Shown: positions 1-8,301 of the stretch, piece by piece | Layout of the letters: every line of letters begins with the position of its first letter | Position numbering within the stretch: the first letter of the stretch is position 1 | From: Nocardia uniformis NBRC 13702 | Lineage (GTDB): Bacteria; Actinomycetota; Actinomycetes; Mycobacteriales; Mycobacteriaceae | DNA length: 36,702 bases | Assembly: GCF_001613345.1 (NCBI RefSeq) | Contig: NZ_BDCE01000009.1 | Location: forward strand, 1 to 36,702 | Direction: 5' to 3' | Translations under genes and position numbers: made by a program | Notes under the pieces: generated by a model | The model's input: the letters and a program-made list of their open reading frames with translations, nothing else | Told to the model about the DNA's origin: nothing | Databases searched by the model: none

Positions 1-145
1 GGCCAAAAGCACGCCGGGATGACGGGTGCTGTGCGATGCGACGAGTGCTGTTCCATGCGGCGGGTGGTGTGCGGCGTGACTGGTGCTGTGCCGCACGGGC
101 GTTGTGTCGTGCGGCGGGTGCTGTGCCACGTGACGGGATGACCGT
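1..145. repeat. Dispersed palindromic repeat arm with degenerate ~19-bp tandem tail
   Basis: Bases 1-26 are one arm of an intergenic repeat that recurs at 10039-10107, 16660-16737 and, in part, at 19401-19415. The shared core is CCAAAAGCACGCCGG followed by RATGACG. The window starts inside the arm. From about 19 to 145 a loose unit of roughly 19 bp, approximately ATGCGACGGGTGCTGTGCC, recurs about seven times. It looks like serial duplication of the arm's terminal ATGACGGGTG. No coding signal is visible. Confidence 0.6.
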
Positions 146-248
146 GCCACCCGACGGCTTGTCTGTGCGATCGAATGTCCGGTAGTGCGCCGCTCTTCAG
201 GATGGTGAGGAAGGCGCACGCGGGAGGGTCGCCGAAGCCGAGCGTGCC

Positions 249-305
249 CTAGACCGGACGTTCCTGCTGCTCGATGTACTGTCGCAGCACCGAAATCAGC
301 GCCAC
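249..305 (-). pseudogene. C-terminal remnant of an IS200/IS605-type TnpA (Y1) transposase
   Basis: On the minus strand 18 codons read VALISVLRQYIEQQERPV and then a TAG. This resembles the last helix of IS200/IS605 Y1 transposases, which often end in a GGAPLxxIRxYIEQQxRP-like sequence. The frame is closed by another stop directly upstream (306-308), so only the tail survives; the HUH motif and catalytic Tyr are gone. Its 3' end points away from the tnpB-like fragment at 311-397, which is the orientation of tnpA and tnpB in IS605. The match is from memory of the family, not a search. Confidence 0.5.
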
Positions 306-310
306 CTAGG

Positions 311-397
311 CAGGTCCCCGTGAAACGGGAACCCACCGAGAGTGCCCGCGAGGGCGCTGGCAGGAATCTCCGGCCCTCAGACCGGAGCGGGCGTCAA
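311..397 (+). mobile_element. Right-end remnant of an IS605-family element (tnpB 3' end / omega-RNA-like hairpin)
   Basis: Codons from 320 read VKREP, a motif I associate with the C-terminal end of actinobacterial TnpB proteins. The DNA then has GCTGGCAGGAATCTCCGG, a 6-bp hairpin (368-373 with 382-387, loop CCCTCAGA) and GCGTCAAG. This is the usual layout of the right end of IS605/IS1341 elements, where the omega RNA scaffold ends at about GTCAA. The rest of tnpB is absent. With the tnpA remnant at 249-305 it looks like an internal-deletion derivative. Confidence 0.5.
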
Positions 398-412
398 GGT
401 TTGTCCGTGCGG

Positions 413-1315
413 CTACTTCGGCGGATTGACCACCGCATGCGCGGCGGCGCGGAAGGCGGCCAGGACCGTGGCGACGGCGGGGCGCTGCTCCGCGTGTGGG
501 CGGGTGGCGAGATCGTAGAGGCGGGCGGCGCGTACACCGGACAGGCGCAGCATGACGAGATCCGGGTGGCGGACGGCGAAGCGGGGCATGACGGCGACGC
601 CGTAGCCCGTGGCGACCAGAGCTTCGATCACCGCGAAGTCCAAGAGGCGCTGGCCGATTCGCGGCTGCACCCCGGTGACGGTGGCGATGGAGCGCAATAC
701 GTCGTCCACGGGAAAGCCGCCGCGCACGCTCAGCCAGGTCTCGTCCGCCAGTTCCGCCGGGGCCACGGTGCCCTGACGCGCCAGTCGATGACCGGGCGCG
801 ACCGCCACATCGATCGGCTCCCGCATGAGCACCCGTGACGCCACCCGCGGTCCATCGATGGAGGCCGCGCGTTCATCGCGATGGGTGAGCACCACGTCGT
901 AATCGGCAAGCAGCCGAGGCACTTCCGAGGGCGGCACATCCTCGTCCCGCGCCACCACCTCCACGCCGGTGCCCGCCAATTCGGCCAGCACTCCCGGCAG
1001 CAGTAGCGCCGCCCCGGACGGGAACAGGGCCACCCGCACCAGTCCACGCGGCGACCCCCGATACGACGCCATCTCCGCCACGGCCCGATCCATGGCCGCC
1101 AACACCTCATCGGCGCGCACCACCAGGGCCCGCCCGGCATCGGTGAGCCGCACCCGCCGCCCATCCGGCTCCAACAGCGTCACCCCGGCCTCCCGCGCCA
1201 GCACCTTCAACTGCTGCGATACCGCCGACGGCGTCATGGACAGGGCCTCCGCCACCGCCGCCACCGTCCCCCGATCAGCCAGCTCCCGCAGCACCCGCAG
1301 CCGTTCGATAGCCAT
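413..1315 (-). CDS. LysR-family transcriptional regulator (conserved core)
   Basis: This is a 300-residue LysR-type DNA-binding regulator counted from the ATG at 1315. The N-terminus has the winged helix-turn-helix (LRELADRGTVAAVAEALSMTPSAVSQQLKVLA compressed to residues about 5-36), followed by a linker helix and a periplasmic-binding-protein-like effector domain from about residue 90. The length is normal for the family when this start is used. The frame stays open a further 322 codons upstream to an ATG at 2281, so the translated protein may be 622 residues (separate entry). It is divergent from an EamA-type exporter and probably regulates it, a common LysR arrangement. The effector is unknown. 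Confidence 0.85.
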   Translation of the reverse strand: MAIERLRVLRELADRGTVAAVAEALSMTPSAVSQQLKVLAREAGVTLLEPDGRRVRLTDAGRALVVRADEVLAAMDRAVAEMASYRGSPRGLVRVALFPSGAALLLPGVLAELAGTGVEVVARDEDVPPSEVPRLLADYDVVLTHRDERAASIDGPRVASRVLMREPIDVAVAPGHRLARQGTVAPAELADETWLSVRGGFPVDDVLRSIATVTGVQPRIGQRLLDFAVIEALVATGYGVAVMPRFAVRHPDLVMLRLSGVRAARLYDLATRPHAEQRPAVATVLAAFRAAAHAVVNPPK

Positions 1316-2281
1316 CGACGTCGCACCACCCCGCTCCCCACGCACGGCACCCAGATTCGAGCCGCTGCCCGAATCCGGCTGCCCTGCAATGAAATCGGCG
1401 GTGTCATCGTGCCGACCGGCGTTGGCGTTGTCGAACAGTCCACGGCGTCCACCGTCGGAGCTTCCGGCCGCACCCTCCTGATGCGCAGGGCGGTCCGGTG
1501 TGTCCGTCCGCCGGTCAGTGGCGGCGTTGCCGGGTCGGCCGCCGCGTCGCCCGGCCTGCTCCGCCCGGAGTTCCCCAGCCGCGACTCGTTGCCCGCTCGT
1601 AGCAGGTCGGCCGCGTGCACTGTCCGCCGCTGGAATGCCCTGCGTCGCAGGTATTCGCCGCGCCTGCGGCACTCGCTCCGGCATGCCGGGCACGACACCC
1701 TTCGCCCGGATGGCCTCGCTCTGGGCTGCGAGGTCATTGCGCCCGGTGGTGGTTCCGGTGCGCGGGGCGTTGTGTTCGGCTGTGGCGCTGGCGGGGGTCG
1801 TGGCCGCCTTGGGGCTCGCCGAACCCAGGCCGGTGCGCGGAGCGTCCGCGGTCATATCGCTGCCGCTATTCGTCGCCCCCATTTCGGCCGATGGGGCCGT
1901 GGCGCCGGCGGTGCTCGAGGTGCTCGAGGTGCGGTGGGCGGGAGATGGCGATACCCGGCGAGCTGGTCGCGCGCGTTCCGGCAGGCCGCGTAGTGCGGCA
2001 GTGCGGGTGTGCGGTTTCTCTCCTGGGACGGCCTGGCTGTCGCTGCTGGTCGTGTCGGGCGCGGAGGTCGGGCCGGAGCGCGTCGCGTTGTCCTGGGCAG
2101 CGCCGCCGCTGGTTTCGGGTGTAGCCGCCGCGGTGGCATCTCCGGGGTTCGCGCTGGTGGTGCCCGGGTCCATGGTGTGCGCGCGGCTCGGTGCGGGATC
2201 CGCTGCCGTGGAAGAGGCGATGCGGCGGGGCGGGCGGGGCCGGGGGGTGTCGCCGATGCTGGGTGGGTCTTGCTGCGGCAT
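1316..2281 (-). CDS. Long low-complexity N-terminal extension of the LysR frame
   Basis: The LysR frame continues upstream without a stop to an ATG at 2281, adding 322 residues rich in Ala, Thr, Ser, Pro, Gly and Arg and predicted by eye to be disordered. It is not featureless: GLPERARPARRV (residues 99-110) and GMPERVPQARRI (199-210) are related motifs exactly 100 residues apart, and DTPRPRPPRRIA near residue 11 is a weaker third. Such motifs resemble tails of some actinobacterial sensor kinases. The ATG at 2281 abuts the only AT-rich promoter-like stretch upstream, which favours a long protein. No clear ribosome-binding site precedes it. It could instead be an open frame by chance in GC-rich DNA. 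Confidence 0.45.
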
Positions 2282-2334
2282 AGGTAAGTTCTACTACAGT
2301 ATTCGTACAAAATTATTCGATTGTCCTTACCTAT
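2280..2334. promoter_or_regulatory. Divergent promoter region with 9-bp inverted repeat
   Basis: ATAGGTAAG at 2280-2288 and CTTACCTAT at 2326-2334 form a perfect inverted repeat around 37 AT-rich bases. It lies between the LysR frame and the eamA-like gene, so it is a likely LysR binding site. A minus-strand TACTGT (2296-2301) sits 14 bases before the ATG at 2281 and could be its -10 box. Confidence 0.5.
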
Positions 2335-2356
2335 TGATGTCGCCATCATTCGGTGC

Positions 2357-3394
2357 ATGACCTATCGTGACCGTTTGATCGGCCTCACCGTGGTGTTGCT
2401 GTGGGGATTGAACTTCCTCGCCATCCGCGTGGGCCTGGATCACTTTCCGCCGTTCTTCTTCGCGGCGCTGCGGTTCGCGGTGATCGCGGTGCCGGTCCTG
2501 CTATTGGTGCCGCGGCCGAAGGTGCCGTGGCGGTGGCTGGTCCTGTACGGCGCCGGGTTCGGCGTCTTGCAGTTCGCCTTCCTGTTCAGTGCGATGCGGG
2601 CGGGGATGCCGACCGGGCTGGCCTCGCTGGTGTTGCAGTCGTCGGCGCCCTTCACGGTGTTGTTGGGGGCGGTATTCCTGCGGGAGCGATTGCGGCCGGT
2701 GCAGCTGCTCGGCATTGCCGTCGCCATGGGCGGAATGGCGGTGATCGGTTGGGATCGGGCCCAGCACGCGGCGCTGCTGCCGGTGCTGTTGACGCTGGCC
2801 GGAGGCCTGGGATGGGCGTTCGGCAATATCGGATCCCGGCTTGCGGTGGCCGATTCCGAAGGAGTGAATCCGCTGCACCTCACCCTGTGGATGACGGTGG
2901 TCGCGCCGCTGCCCATGTTCGCCCTGTCCGCGCTCACCGAGGGGCCGAGCACCGGATGGCGGGATCTCGCCGACTCCTTCTCCGCGACCGGCTGGCCCGC
3001 CCTCGTCGCCCTGGCCTACATCGTGCTGCTCGGCACCATTGCCGGATCGGGACTGTGGACATTGCTCATGAGCCGCTACCCGGCGAGCACCGTCGCGCCG
3101 TTGTCGCTCTTGGTGCCGGTAGTCGGTATCGCCGCCTCCTGGGCGTTCCTGCACGAGACCCCGACCGTGCTGTCGCTGGTGGGTGCGGTGGTCGTGATCG
3201 GGGGCGCGTTCACCGCCACCTCCGCCGGTTGTCGGGCGGCCACCCTGGCTGACGCCGCCGCTGCGCCGGAGGGATCGGATATGTCGGCGTCCGCACCGCC
3301 GCCGACTTCCGGTCTGCCGATCCAGCGCGAACCCGATCCCGCGCAGTCCGCGAGCGATGTGCGGCCGATCCAGCGGGCGGCGGTGACCGGGTGA
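2357..3394 (+). CDS. eamA: EamA-family DMT superfamily exporter
   Basis: A 345-residue inner-membrane transporter of the drug/metabolite (DMT) superfamily with two EamA domains and about ten membrane segments. It resembles E. coli EamA closely in several stretches: WGLNFLAIRVGL near residue 17, RPKVPWRWL near 52, QFAFLFSAMRAGMPTGLASLVLQ just after, and APLSLLVPVVGIA near 248. E. coli EamA exports O-acetylserine and cysteine; the substrate here is inferred only. The start at 2357 (MTYRDRLIGL) gives the family N-terminus; an upstream in-frame start at 2321 would add an unlikely tail. About 45 C-terminal residues after the last helix are Ala/Pro-rich and not part of the family. It is divergent from the LysR gene. 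Confidence 0.85.
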   Translation: MTYRDRLIGLTVVLLWGLNFLAIRVGLDHFPPFFFAALRFAVIAVPVLLLVPRPKVPWRWLVLYGAGFGVLQFAFLFSAMRAGMPTGLASLVLQSSAPFTVLLGAVFLRERLRPVQLLGIAVAMGGMAVIGWDRAQHAALLPVLLTLAGGLGWAFGNIGSRLAVADSEGVNPLHLTLWMTVVAPLPMFALSALTEGPSTGWRDLADSFSATGWPALVALAYIVLLGTIAGSGLWTLLMSRYPASTVAPLSLLVPVVGIAASWAFLHETPTVLSLVGAVVVIGGAFTATSAGCRAATLADAAAAPEGSDMSASAPPPTSGLPIQREPDPAQSASDVRPIQRAAVTG

Positions 3395-3620
3395 ACGCTG
3401 GCCTGCCGCGGAGCAATTCCGAATGGTGAACCGACGGGCGGCCGTAAATCGGCCTGTGAGCAAATAGTTTCTCGGAACTTACTGCTCTAAAATCGGTGCA
3501 ATCGGACCTTTCATTCGTGAATTCGCAACTTTGCAGCATCGCGATTCGAAATCCCGCACCCCAACCGACCACAGGGCGGTATCCGCTGCCTAGGATCGGT
3601 CCGGCGTGGGAGGTAAGGGA

Positions 3621-5390
3621 ATGGCAGGACAGCGTTTGTCCGTCTCGCGGCGGGCGGTGCTGCGTGGCACGGTCGCAGCGGGTGTGGTGACGGCCGGGGC
3701 CTGGGCGGCCGGGGTGCGATCGACTCCGGCGCACGCCGCCCCGGGACGCCGGGTGGCGGTACTGGGTGGCGGTGTCGCGGGTATGACGGCCGCGCACGAA
3801 CTGGCCGAACGCGGCTTCGAGGTGACCGTTTACGAGCGGCGCGCCCTCGGCGGTAAGGCCCGCAGTATGCCGGTACCGAACAGCGGCCGTGACGGCCGCC
3901 CGGATCTGGTGGGGGAGCACGGATTTCGATTCTTCCCCGGCTTCTATCACCATATCCCCGACACCATGCGGCGAATCCCCTTCGCGGGCAATGGGAACGG
4001 TGTGTGGGATAACCTCGTTGCCACGCCGGAGGCCCGATTCTCCCGCCGTGACGGCGAGGACGTGCTGCTGCCCATGGGCCGCGCCGGTCGCGTCTGGGCC
4101 ACGCCCGAGGACTTCCGGGAAACGGTCGGCTCGGCCATCTCCACCTCCGCGAAACTGCCCACTGCGGACGGCCTGCACTTCGCCAACCGCCTGCTCGTCT
4201 ACAACACCAGCTGCGACGCCCGCCGCGACGGCGAGTGGGACGCGATTTCTTGGCGCGACTACGTGGGTGCGGCCCACCGCTCCAAGGAATTCCGCATGCT
4301 CATGTCGCGCACCCTCACCACTCTGCTGGTGGCGGCCAAGGACAATCTGGCCAGTACCCGCACCATCGGCAATATGGGCGAGCAGTTCCTCGGCAATCCG
4401 CTCGAGATCGGCAATGACGGTGCGCTCGACCGGGTGCTGAACGGCCCCACCAATGAGGCGTGGATCGATCCGTGGGCGGCCCGGTTGCGTGAGCTGGGTG
4501 TGCGTTTCGAGGCAGCGGAGGTGCGCGGACTCGACCTGCGGGACAAGCGGATTGCCGCCGCCCGGGTGGTCGACGGGTCCGGTACCGCCAAGACCGTCGA
4601 TGCCGACCACTTCATCTGCGCCATGCCGGTGGAGGCCGCCCGGACCCTGTGGACGCCCGAAATCCTGGAACTGCGCCCGGAATTGGCGGGTATGCACCAG
4701 CTGATGGTGGATTGGATGACCGGCCTGCAGTTCTATCTGCGCCGCCGGACCGCCATCGCCCGCGGTCACGTCGCCTACGTGGATTCGCCGTGGTCGCTGA
4801 CCTCCATCGCGCAGGACCAGTTCTGGCGTCGTACCCGGCTGTCCGACCACGGTGACGGTGCGGTCGTGGACTGCCTCTCGGTGGATATCTCCGACTGGCA
4901 CACCCCGGGCGTCCTGTACGGCAAGAGTGCGAAGGAATGTACGCACGACGAGATCGCCCGTGAGGTGTGGGCGCAGCTCGAGGCGCACCTCAATGACAAT
5001 TCCGAGTTGCTGCGCGCCGAGGACCTGCACTCCTGGTTCCTCGACCCCGGCATCTCCTGGGATGCCGCGAACCGCCGCAATGTCAATGCCGATCCGCTGC
5101 TGATCAATACCGCCGGTTCCTGGGCGCTGCGCCCGGACCCGCACGGGGCCATCGAAAACCTGTACCTGGCAGGCGATTACGTGCGCACCAATGTGGATCT
5201 GGCGACCATGGAGGGAGCTTCGGAGTCGGCGCGCAAGGCGGTGAACGCGCTGCTCGATGTCAGTGGCTCGAACGCGCCGCGCTGCCGCCTGTTCACCCTG
5301 TACCGGGCGGCGGAACTGGAGCCGTTCCGGCAGCTCGATGCCGCACGGTATGCCTCCGGGCAGGCGAACCTCTTCGACGCTCCGTTCTAG
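3621..5390 (+). CDS. Tat-exported FAD-dependent oxidoreductase (phytoene-desaturase-like)
   Basis: A 589-residue flavin oxidoreductase of the amine-oxidase/phytoene-desaturase superfamily. A twin-arginine signal is visible: SRRAVLRG at residues 9-16, a hydrophobic stretch, then a likely AHA cleavage site near 39. The dinucleotide-binding motif GGGVAG (49-54) follows at once, with E72 in position to bind the ribose. The C-terminal FAD motif is AGDYVRTNVDLATMEGA, close to that of carotene desaturases. The ATG at 3621 follows GGGAGG at the right distance; the GTG at 3606 lacks this. Folding in the cytoplasm with FAD and export by Tat is the expected route. The substrate is unknown; a carotenoid or other isoprenoid is possible. 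Confidence 0.8.
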   Translation: MAGQRLSVSRRAVLRGTVAAGVVTAGAWAAGVRSTPAHAAPGRRVAVLGGGVAGMTAAHELAERGFEVTVYERRALGGKARSMPVPNSGRDGRPDLVGEHGFRFFPGFYHHIPDTMRRIPFAGNGNGVWDNLVATPEARFSRRDGEDVLLPMGRAGRVWATPEDFRETVGSAISTSAKLPTADGLHFANRLLVYNTSCDARRDGEWDAISWRDYVGAAHRSKEFRMLMSRTLTTLLVAAKDNLASTRTIGNMGEQFLGNPLEIGNDGALDRVLNGPTNEAWIDPWAARLRELGVRFEAAEVRGLDLRDKRIAAARVVDGSGTAKTVDADHFICAMPVEAARTLWTPEILELRPELAGMHQLMVDWMTGLQFYLRRRTAIARGHVAYVDSPWSLTSIAQDQFWRRTRLSDHGDGAVVDCLSVDISDWHTPGVLYGKSAKECTHDEIAREVWAQLEAHLNDNSELLRAEDLHSWFLDPGISWDAANRRNVNADPLLINTAGSWALRPDPHGAIENLYLAGDYVRTNVDLATMEGASESARKAVNALLDVSGSNAPRCRLFTLYRAAELEPFRQLDAARYASGQANLFDAPF

Positions 5391-5446
5391 CGGGATTGTT
5401 CACAAATCCCTGGTGCCGCGTGGTGATCGCGGGGTTGAATCATGGG

Positions 5447-6070
5447 ATGAGTGAGATCACGAGTCCGGCTGAATTGCGCGAACTCCTCGGTGCGGCAATG
5501 CCGCGAGCGATTGCCAAGGAGCGCGTTCAGTTGCACGCGCGCGACCGTGAGTGGATCGCCAACTCCCCGTTCGTCATCCTCGCGACCAGCGATGCCGAAG
5601 GTAATTGCGATGCCTCCCCGAAGGGTGATCCCGCCGGATTCGTGCGGGTGCTCGACGACAGGACCATCGCCATTCCGGAGCGACCCGGCAACCGCCGCGC
5701 CGACGGCTATCTCAATATTCTCGGCAACCCGCACGTTGGTGCGATCTTCCTGATTCCCGGCCGCGGCGAAACCCTGCGCATCAACGGCCGCGCCCGCCTG
5801 GTCCGCGACGCCCCGTACTTCGACGAGATGACGGTCAAGGGCCACCGCCCCGTCCTGGCCGTCGAGATCGATATCGAACAGATCTTCTTCCACTGTGCCA
5901 AGGCACTGATCCGCAGCAAGCTGTGGAAGCCGCAGGAATGGCCGGTCGATACCCTGCCCACCCACGCCCACCTGGTGAAAGAGGTCCAGACCAATATCGC
6001 CGAGTCGGTCGAGGAACTCGAGACCTACTACTCGTCCGAGGTCTACACCAAGAAGCTCTACGCGGATTGA
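5447..6070 (+). CDS. Pyridoxamine 5'-phosphate oxidase-family (PPOX-class) FMN protein
   Basis: A 207-residue split-barrel flavoprotein. The segment SPFVILATSDAEGNCDASPKGD (around residues 40-61) is the FMN-binding start of the barrel, and RPGNRRADGYLNIL lies near 80. A C-terminal helical tail contains KALIRSKLWKPQEWP. It resembles the subfamily annotated as PPOX-class, DR_2398 type, of unknown substrate; it is not PdxH itself. The ATG at 5447 gives MSEITSPAELREL, the usual N-terminus. The upstream ATG at 5396 would add 17 unconvincing residues. The gene sits 56 bases after the oxidoreductase and may share its transcript. Confidence 0.75.
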   Translation: MSEITSPAELRELLGAAMPRAIAKERVQLHARDREWIANSPFVILATSDAEGNCDASPKGDPAGFVRVLDDRTIAIPERPGNRRADGYLNILGNPHVGAIFLIPGRGETLRINGRARLVRDAPYFDEMTVKGHRPVLAVEIDIEQIFFHCAKALIRSKLWKPQEWPVDTLPTHAHLVKEVQTNIAESVEELETYYSSEVYTKKLYAD

Positions 6071-6114
6071 CCCAGCTCACTCCTACCGCGTGTGACGGGG
6101 GCGGGGCGCCCCAA

Positions 6115-6120
6115 TACACT
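6115..6120 (+). promoter_or_regulatory. -10 box of a probable leaderless murT transcript
   Basis: TACACT matches the actinobacterial TANNNT -10 pattern and ends six bases before the GTG of murT at 6127. Transcription would start at or next to the start codon. No Shine-Dalgarno sequence is present. Confidence 0.5.
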
Positions 6121-6126
6121 CGCGGC

Positions 6127-7377
6127 GTGGCAGACATCTCGGTGCGTGGACGGCTGGCCCTGCGGGCGGCGACGTTGGCTTCGCGGGCTTCGCAAGCGGC
6201 CGGGCGGGGTAAGGGATCGATGATCGGCGGGCTGATCGCGCTGAAGATCGACCCGACGATCATGACGCAGCTGGGGCAGGGCCGTCGCACGGTCCTGGTG
6301 ACCGGTACCAATGGCAAATCCACGACTACGCGGATGACCGCGGCCGCCCTCGGCACCCTCGGGGATGTGGCCACGCAGGCCGATGGCGCGAATATGGATG
6401 CGGGCATCGTGGCGGCGCTCACCGCGAATCGCGTTGCCCCGCTGGCCGCCATCGAGGTGGACGAACTGCATTTGCCGCATGTGGCCGACGCGCTGAACCC
6501 GTCGGTGGTGGTGCTGCTGAACCTCAGCCGCGACCAGCTGGACCGGGTGGGTGAGATCAATATGATCGAGCGCCGCCTGCGCGCGGGCATGGCCGAGCAT
6601 CCGCACGCGGTGCTCATCGCCAACTGCGATGACGTGCTGGTGACCTCCATTGCCTACGACCACCCGAATGTGGTGTGGGTATCGGCGGGGAGCGGCTGGT
6701 CGGTGGACGCCACCAGTTGTCCGCGCAGCGGTGAGCCGATTCTGTGGGAGGGTTCGCACTGGTACAGCACCGGCACGGATTTCAAACGCCCGCAACCGGA
6801 TTGGTGGGTGGATGAGCACACCCTGTACGGACCGGACGGACTCGAACTCCCGCTGAACCTCGCACTGCCGGGTCGCGCCAATCGCGGCAATGCCGCGCAG
6901 GCGGTGGCGGCCACCGTCGCACTGGGCGCTGAGCCCGCGAAAGCCGTCGCCGCGGCGGAAACCGTGCGCGAGATCGCCGGCCGCTATCGCACCGTCGAGG
7001 TCGGCGACCATTCCGCCCGGCTGCTGCTGGCCAAGAACCCGGCCGGCTGGCAGGAGGCGCTGTCCATGATCGACCCCGCCGCAACGGGTTTGGTGATCGC
7101 GGTGAACGGTCAGGTGCCCGACGGCGAGGACCTGTCCTGGCTGTGGGATGTGCGGTTCGAACACTTCGAGGGCACCCAGGTGGTGGCGGCGGGAGAGCGC
7201 GCCACCGATCTCGCGGTGCGCCTGACCTATGCCGGGGTCGACCACACCACCGTGGCTGATCCGTTGCGCGCCATCGCCTCCTGCCCACCGGGGCAGGTCG
7301 AGGTGCTGGCCAACTACACCGCGTTCCGCGACCTGAATCGCGATCTCGAGGAGAAGAAGGCGGGGGTGCGGGCATGA
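6127..7377 (+). CDS. murT: Lipid II isoglutaminyl synthase, MurT subunit
   Basis: A 416-residue Mur-ligase-like protein with a C-terminal DUF1727 domain. With GatD it amidates the D-isoglutamate of the peptidoglycan stem on lipid II at the cytoplasmic membrane, using glutamine-derived ammonia. The ATP-binding loop GTNGKSTTT is at residues 60-68 and the metal-binding region IEVDELHLPHV at 109-119. The region equivalent to the zinc ribbon of the S. aureus protein keeps only a few cysteines (CDD near 163 and SCPRSGE near 197), so zinc binding may be lost. The GTG at 6127 fits the family N-terminus and the leaderless promoter. The stop overlaps the gatD start by four bases. Confidence 0.92.
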   Translation: MADISVRGRLALRAATLASRASQAAGRGKGSMIGGLIALKIDPTIMTQLGQGRRTVLVTGTNGKSTTTRMTAAALGTLGDVATQADGANMDAGIVAALTANRVAPLAAIEVDELHLPHVADALNPSVVVLLNLSRDQLDRVGEINMIERRLRAGMAEHPHAVLIANCDDVLVTSIAYDHPNVVWVSAGSGWSVDATSCPRSGEPILWEGSHWYSTGTDFKRPQPDWWVDEHTLYGPDGLELPLNLALPGRANRGNAAQAVAATVALGAEPAKAVAAAETVREIAGRYRTVEVGDHSARLLLAKNPAGWQEALSMIDPAATGLVIAVNGQVPDGEDLSWLWDVRFEHFEGTQVVAAGERATDLAVRLTYAGVDHTTVADPLRAIASCPPGQVEVLANYTAFRDLNRDLEEKKAGVRA

Positions 7378-8084
7378 GTGAATCGACCGTGCGAATCGGC
7401 CTGGTGCTGCCCGATGTCATGGGCACCTACGGCGATGGCGGCAATGCGCTGGTGCTGCGCCAGCGGCTGCGCATGCGCGGCCACGATGCCGAGGTCATCG
7501 AAATCTCGTTGAGCGACCCGGTTCCCGATTCGCTCGACATCTACACCCTCGGCGGCGCGGAGGATTCGGCCCAGCGCCTGGCTACCCGGCACCTACAGCG
7601 CTTTCCGGGCCTCCAGCAGGCCGCTGGACGCGGTGTACCGGTGTTGGCCATCTGTGCCGCCATCCAGGTGCTCGGCCACTGGTACGAGACCTCCACGGGT
7701 GAACGTGTCGACGGTGTCGGCCTCTTCGACGTCACCACCTCCCCGCGGGCCGAGCGCGCCATCGGCGAGGTGGCCACCGCCCCCATTCTCCCCGGCCTGT
7801 CGAAGCCGCTCACCGGCTTCGAAAACCATCGTGGTGGAACGAAACTCGGCGGCGGGGCCACCGGCCTGGCCCGCGTCACCCGCGGTATCGGCAATGGTGT
7901 GGGCGACGGCCTCGAGGGCGTGGTCCAGGGATCGGTCATCGGCACCTACATGCACGGCCCCGCCCTCGCCCGTAACCCGGAGCTCGCCGACTACCTGCTG
8001 GCTCGCGCGCTCGGTGTCGATTCCCTTCCGCCGCTGGACCTTCCGGAGGTCGAGCAGCTCCGCCGCGAACGCCTTCGCGCCTGA
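7374..8084 (+). CDS. gatD: Lipid II isoglutaminyl synthase, glutamine amidotransferase GatD
   Basis: A 236-residue class I glutamine amidotransferase (CobB/CobQ-like fold) that supplies ammonia to MurT. The nucleophile is C94 in LAICAAIQVLG and the catalytic histidine is H193 in GTYMHGP. ENHRGGTKLG (149-158) is typical of GatD. Its ATG overlaps the murT stop (ATGA), so the two subunits are translationally coupled. The pair is orthologous in layout to Rv3712-Rv3713 of M. tuberculosis. A hairpin at 8111-8139 closes the operon. Confidence 0.92.
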   Translation: MSESTVRIGLVLPDVMGTYGDGGNALVLRQRLRMRGHDAEVIEISLSDPVPDSLDIYTLGGAEDSAQRLATRHLQRFPGLQQAAGRGVPVLAICAAIQVLGHWYETSTGERVDGVGLFDVTTSPRAERAIGEVATAPILPGLSKPLTGFENHRGGTKLGGGATGLARVTRGIGNGVGDGLEGVVQGSVIGTYMHGPALARNPELADYLLARALGVDSLPPLDLPEVEQLRRERLRA

Positions 8085-8110
8085 GATTCGCTGGCGGATC
8101 AATAACTTTC

Positions 8111-8139
8111 GCGAGCCTGCCACCATGTGGCAGGCTCGC
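8111..8139 (+). terminator. murT-gatD terminator hairpin
   Basis: A perfect 13-bp stem (8111-8123 with 8127-8139) closes on a 3-base loop 27 bases after the gatD stop. There is no T-run, as is common in actinomycetes. A weaker 7-bp stem (8146-8152 with 8163-8169) follows. Confidence 0.75.
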
Positions 8140-8301
8140 GGTCGTATCGGGCGAGATAGCCTGCCCGATCCGTGCGCACATCCGTATCTCATGCCCGACT
8201 GCTATGACTCGATCCGTGAAATATCAAGCTACATAGCGAAACCGCATGACCGTACGCCCGATTATTTCGAACGTGTTGAGACAGGCGGCATCGGGCCGGT
8301 A

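Noticed and set aside
320..838. 172-residue plus-strand ORF
   Set aside because: Only the first codons look like a TnpB tail; the rest is antisense to the LysR gene.
1500..2360. Long plus-strand ORF over the LysR extension
   Set aside because: It is a GC-rich shadow frame with no family and no ribosome-binding site; the minus-strand frame is continuous with LysR.
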